Shown in pieces: positions 6,188 to 6,559 of a stretch of DNA of 6,559 nucleotides (position 1 is the stretch's first letter; each line of letters opens with the position of its first letter). The notes below the pieces were generated by a model. That model saw nothing but the letters and a program-made list of their open reading frames with translations, was not told the origin of the DNA and did no database searches. The position numbers and the translations under genes are program-made. This DNA is from DATBRC01 sp036560485 (GTDB taxonomy: Bacteria; Pseudomonadota; Gammaproteobacteria; Burkholderiales; Burkholderiaceae_D): positions 1 to 6,559 of the forward strand of contig DATBRC010000028.1 of assembly GCA_036560485.1 (NCBI GenBank). The letters are read 5' to 3'.

Positions 6188-6216
6188 TTGACACCATCTC
6201 CTTAATCAAATAAGGT
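6188..6216 (+). promoter_or_regulatory. Sigma-70-type promoter of the retron non-coding RNA
   Basis: A perfect TTGACA (6188-6193) is followed by a 17-base spacer and TAAGGT (6211-6216), a weaker -10 box. The expected start, about seven bases beyond the -10, is near 6223, exactly where the a1 arm of the retron RNA begins. That agreement is the main reason to believe it. Confidence 0.6.
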
Positions 6217-6241
6217 TGCCACGCGGCGGATCCTTCAAGTC

Positions 6242-6293
6242 GGCGCAATGTTACCTCGTGTAATGGAACGCCTCTACGGGGCTACCCCGTGGG
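6242..6293 (+). other. msr stem-loops of the retron RNA
   Basis: Hairpin 1 pairs GGCG (6242-6245) with CGCC (6269-6272), then a symmetric 3x3 internal loop, then TGTTAC (6249-6254) with GTAATG (6260-6265) including two G-U pairs, around loop CTCGT. Hairpin 2 pairs TCTACGGGG (6273-6281) with CCCCGTGGG (6285-6293) around CTA, with two G-U pairs. In retrons such msr hairpins are bound by the RT. Confidence 0.65.
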
Positions 6294-6316
6294 ATATTTT
6301 GGCTTGGCAATGCAAC

Positions 6317-6356
6317 GCATGAGCGGCACTGCGCCTGAGCGCAGGACTGCTCATGC
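6317..6356 (+). other. msd hairpin of the retron RNA (template of the cDNA stem)
   Basis: GCATGAGC (6317-6324) pairs perfectly with GCTCATGC (6349-6356). GG/CT continue the stem, a 2x2 mismatch follows, and CTGCGC (6329-6334) pairs with GCGCAG (6339-6344) around loop CTGA. CAAC (6313-6316) can also pair with GTTG (6369-6372). If reverse transcription starts next to a2 near 6369 and ends near 6300, the cDNA would be roughly 65-75 nt; that length is an estimate. Confidence 0.7.
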
Positions 6357-6405
6357 ATCACGAGACTGGTTGAGGGCACTCCGCCGCCTTTGTTAATTTG
6401 CCACA

Positions 6406-6559
6406 ATGACTCCAAAAACACTCGTCGCATTGGCACTCGCAGATACCTTCCTCGCCGGGGATGCGGATCCTGCGGCATTGAAAGAAAGAGCAGCGTGGGC
6501 GCTTGGAAAGAAGTGGCGCTGGATTCCGTCGTTGTGTCGAGCGATCCACGAACGAACCG
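6406..6559 (+). CDS. Retron reverse transcriptase, N-terminus (runs off the window)
   Basis: Fifty-one codons are visible from the ATG at 6406 to the right edge with no stop; an in-frame TAA at 6394 makes this ATG the first possible one. The visible part, including FLAGDADPAALKERAAWALG (15-34) then KKWRWIPSLCRAIHER (35-50), matches the N-terminal pre-palm segment I know from many proteobacterial retron-type RTs (A-x-x-LG-[RK]-x-WRWL followed by a short helix). The catalytic palm with YxDD lies outside the window, so identification rests on this segment plus the retron RNA immediately upstream. There is no recognisable SD before the ATG, only TTTGTTAATTTGCCACA. Two overlapping minus-strand reading frames are shadows. 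The effector, if encoded downstream, is not visible. Confidence 0.7.
   Translation, partial: MTPKTLVALALADTFLAGDADPAALKERAAWALGKKWRWIPSLCRAIHERT

Larger units (their letters stand above)
6223..6387 (+). ncRNA. Retron msr-msd non-coding RNA
   Basis: This is the template and primer RNA for the reverse transcriptase that starts 18 bases later. The ends form the a1/a2 helix: GCGGCGGA (6223-6230) pairs with TCCGCCGC (6380-6387). After a small internal loop, CCTTCAA (6232-6238) pairs with TTGAGGG (6370-6376), seven pairs with one G-U. The next base, G6239, sits exactly where the branching guanosine is expected. The msr part then has two hairpins (6242-6272 and 6273-6293). The msd part has one long hairpin (6317-6356). 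Length (about 165 nt), arm order, branch-G position and place directly 5' of the RT follow the known retron plan (compare Ec86). Pairings were found by eye; the boundaries of the cDNA are inferred. Confidence 0.8.

Noticed and set aside
6251..6549. Two minus-strand frames over the retron RNA and RT start
   Set aside because: They overlap the structured RNA and the RT N-terminus; their residues look like random translation and nothing supports a start.
3958..6559. CRISPR array or toxin-antitoxin interpretation
   Set aside because: No regularly spaced direct repeats are present, and the two proteins do not resemble a small toxin-antitoxin pair.

Overview
The window looks like a piece of a betaproteobacterial chromosome, probably Oxalobacteraceae-like (Herminiimonas/Janthinobacterium type). 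This is inference from moderate-to-high GC housekeeping genes (about 52-63% GC in two 60-base stretches counted by hand), strong GA-rich ribosome binding sites and abundant palindromic intergenic repeats. No marker gene fixes the taxon.

Left part (1-3750), ordinary chromosome. It holds the 3' end of an unrecognised, possibly surface-exposed protein with a good intrinsic terminator, then a zinc-independent medium-chain dehydrogenase/reductase on the plus strand. Convergent to it, on the minus strand, are a secreted alpha/beta hydrolase and an azlC-azlD pair (branched-chain amino acid export). The convergent gap contains a perfect 27-bp inverted repeat.

Middle part (about 3780-5940), an AT-rich island. 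A two-gene operon has an ATGA overlap. It encodes an ABC/SMC-like ATPase of the AAA_15/AAA_21 (OLD/RecF-like) type and a small DUF4276-like Toprim-fold protein. The architecture resembles ATPase + Toprim anti-phage modules such as PARIS and OLD-type systems. Sampled stretches are about 37-40% GC, consistent with horizontal acquisition.

Right part (5856-6559). A 367-base gene-free stretch is packed with hairpins, including a compact three-way-junction fold and a REP-like palindrome. A retron then begins: a promoter with a perfect TTGACA box, a roughly 165-nt non-coding RNA with the retron plan (a1/a2 helix, candidate branching G, two msr hairpins, one long msd hairpin), and the N-terminus of a reverse transcriptase that runs off the window edge.

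Together 3958-6559 reads as part of a defence island: an ATPase-Toprim module followed by a retron. Whether the two are one system or independent neighbours cannot be settled here, because the rest of the RT and anything downstream are missing.
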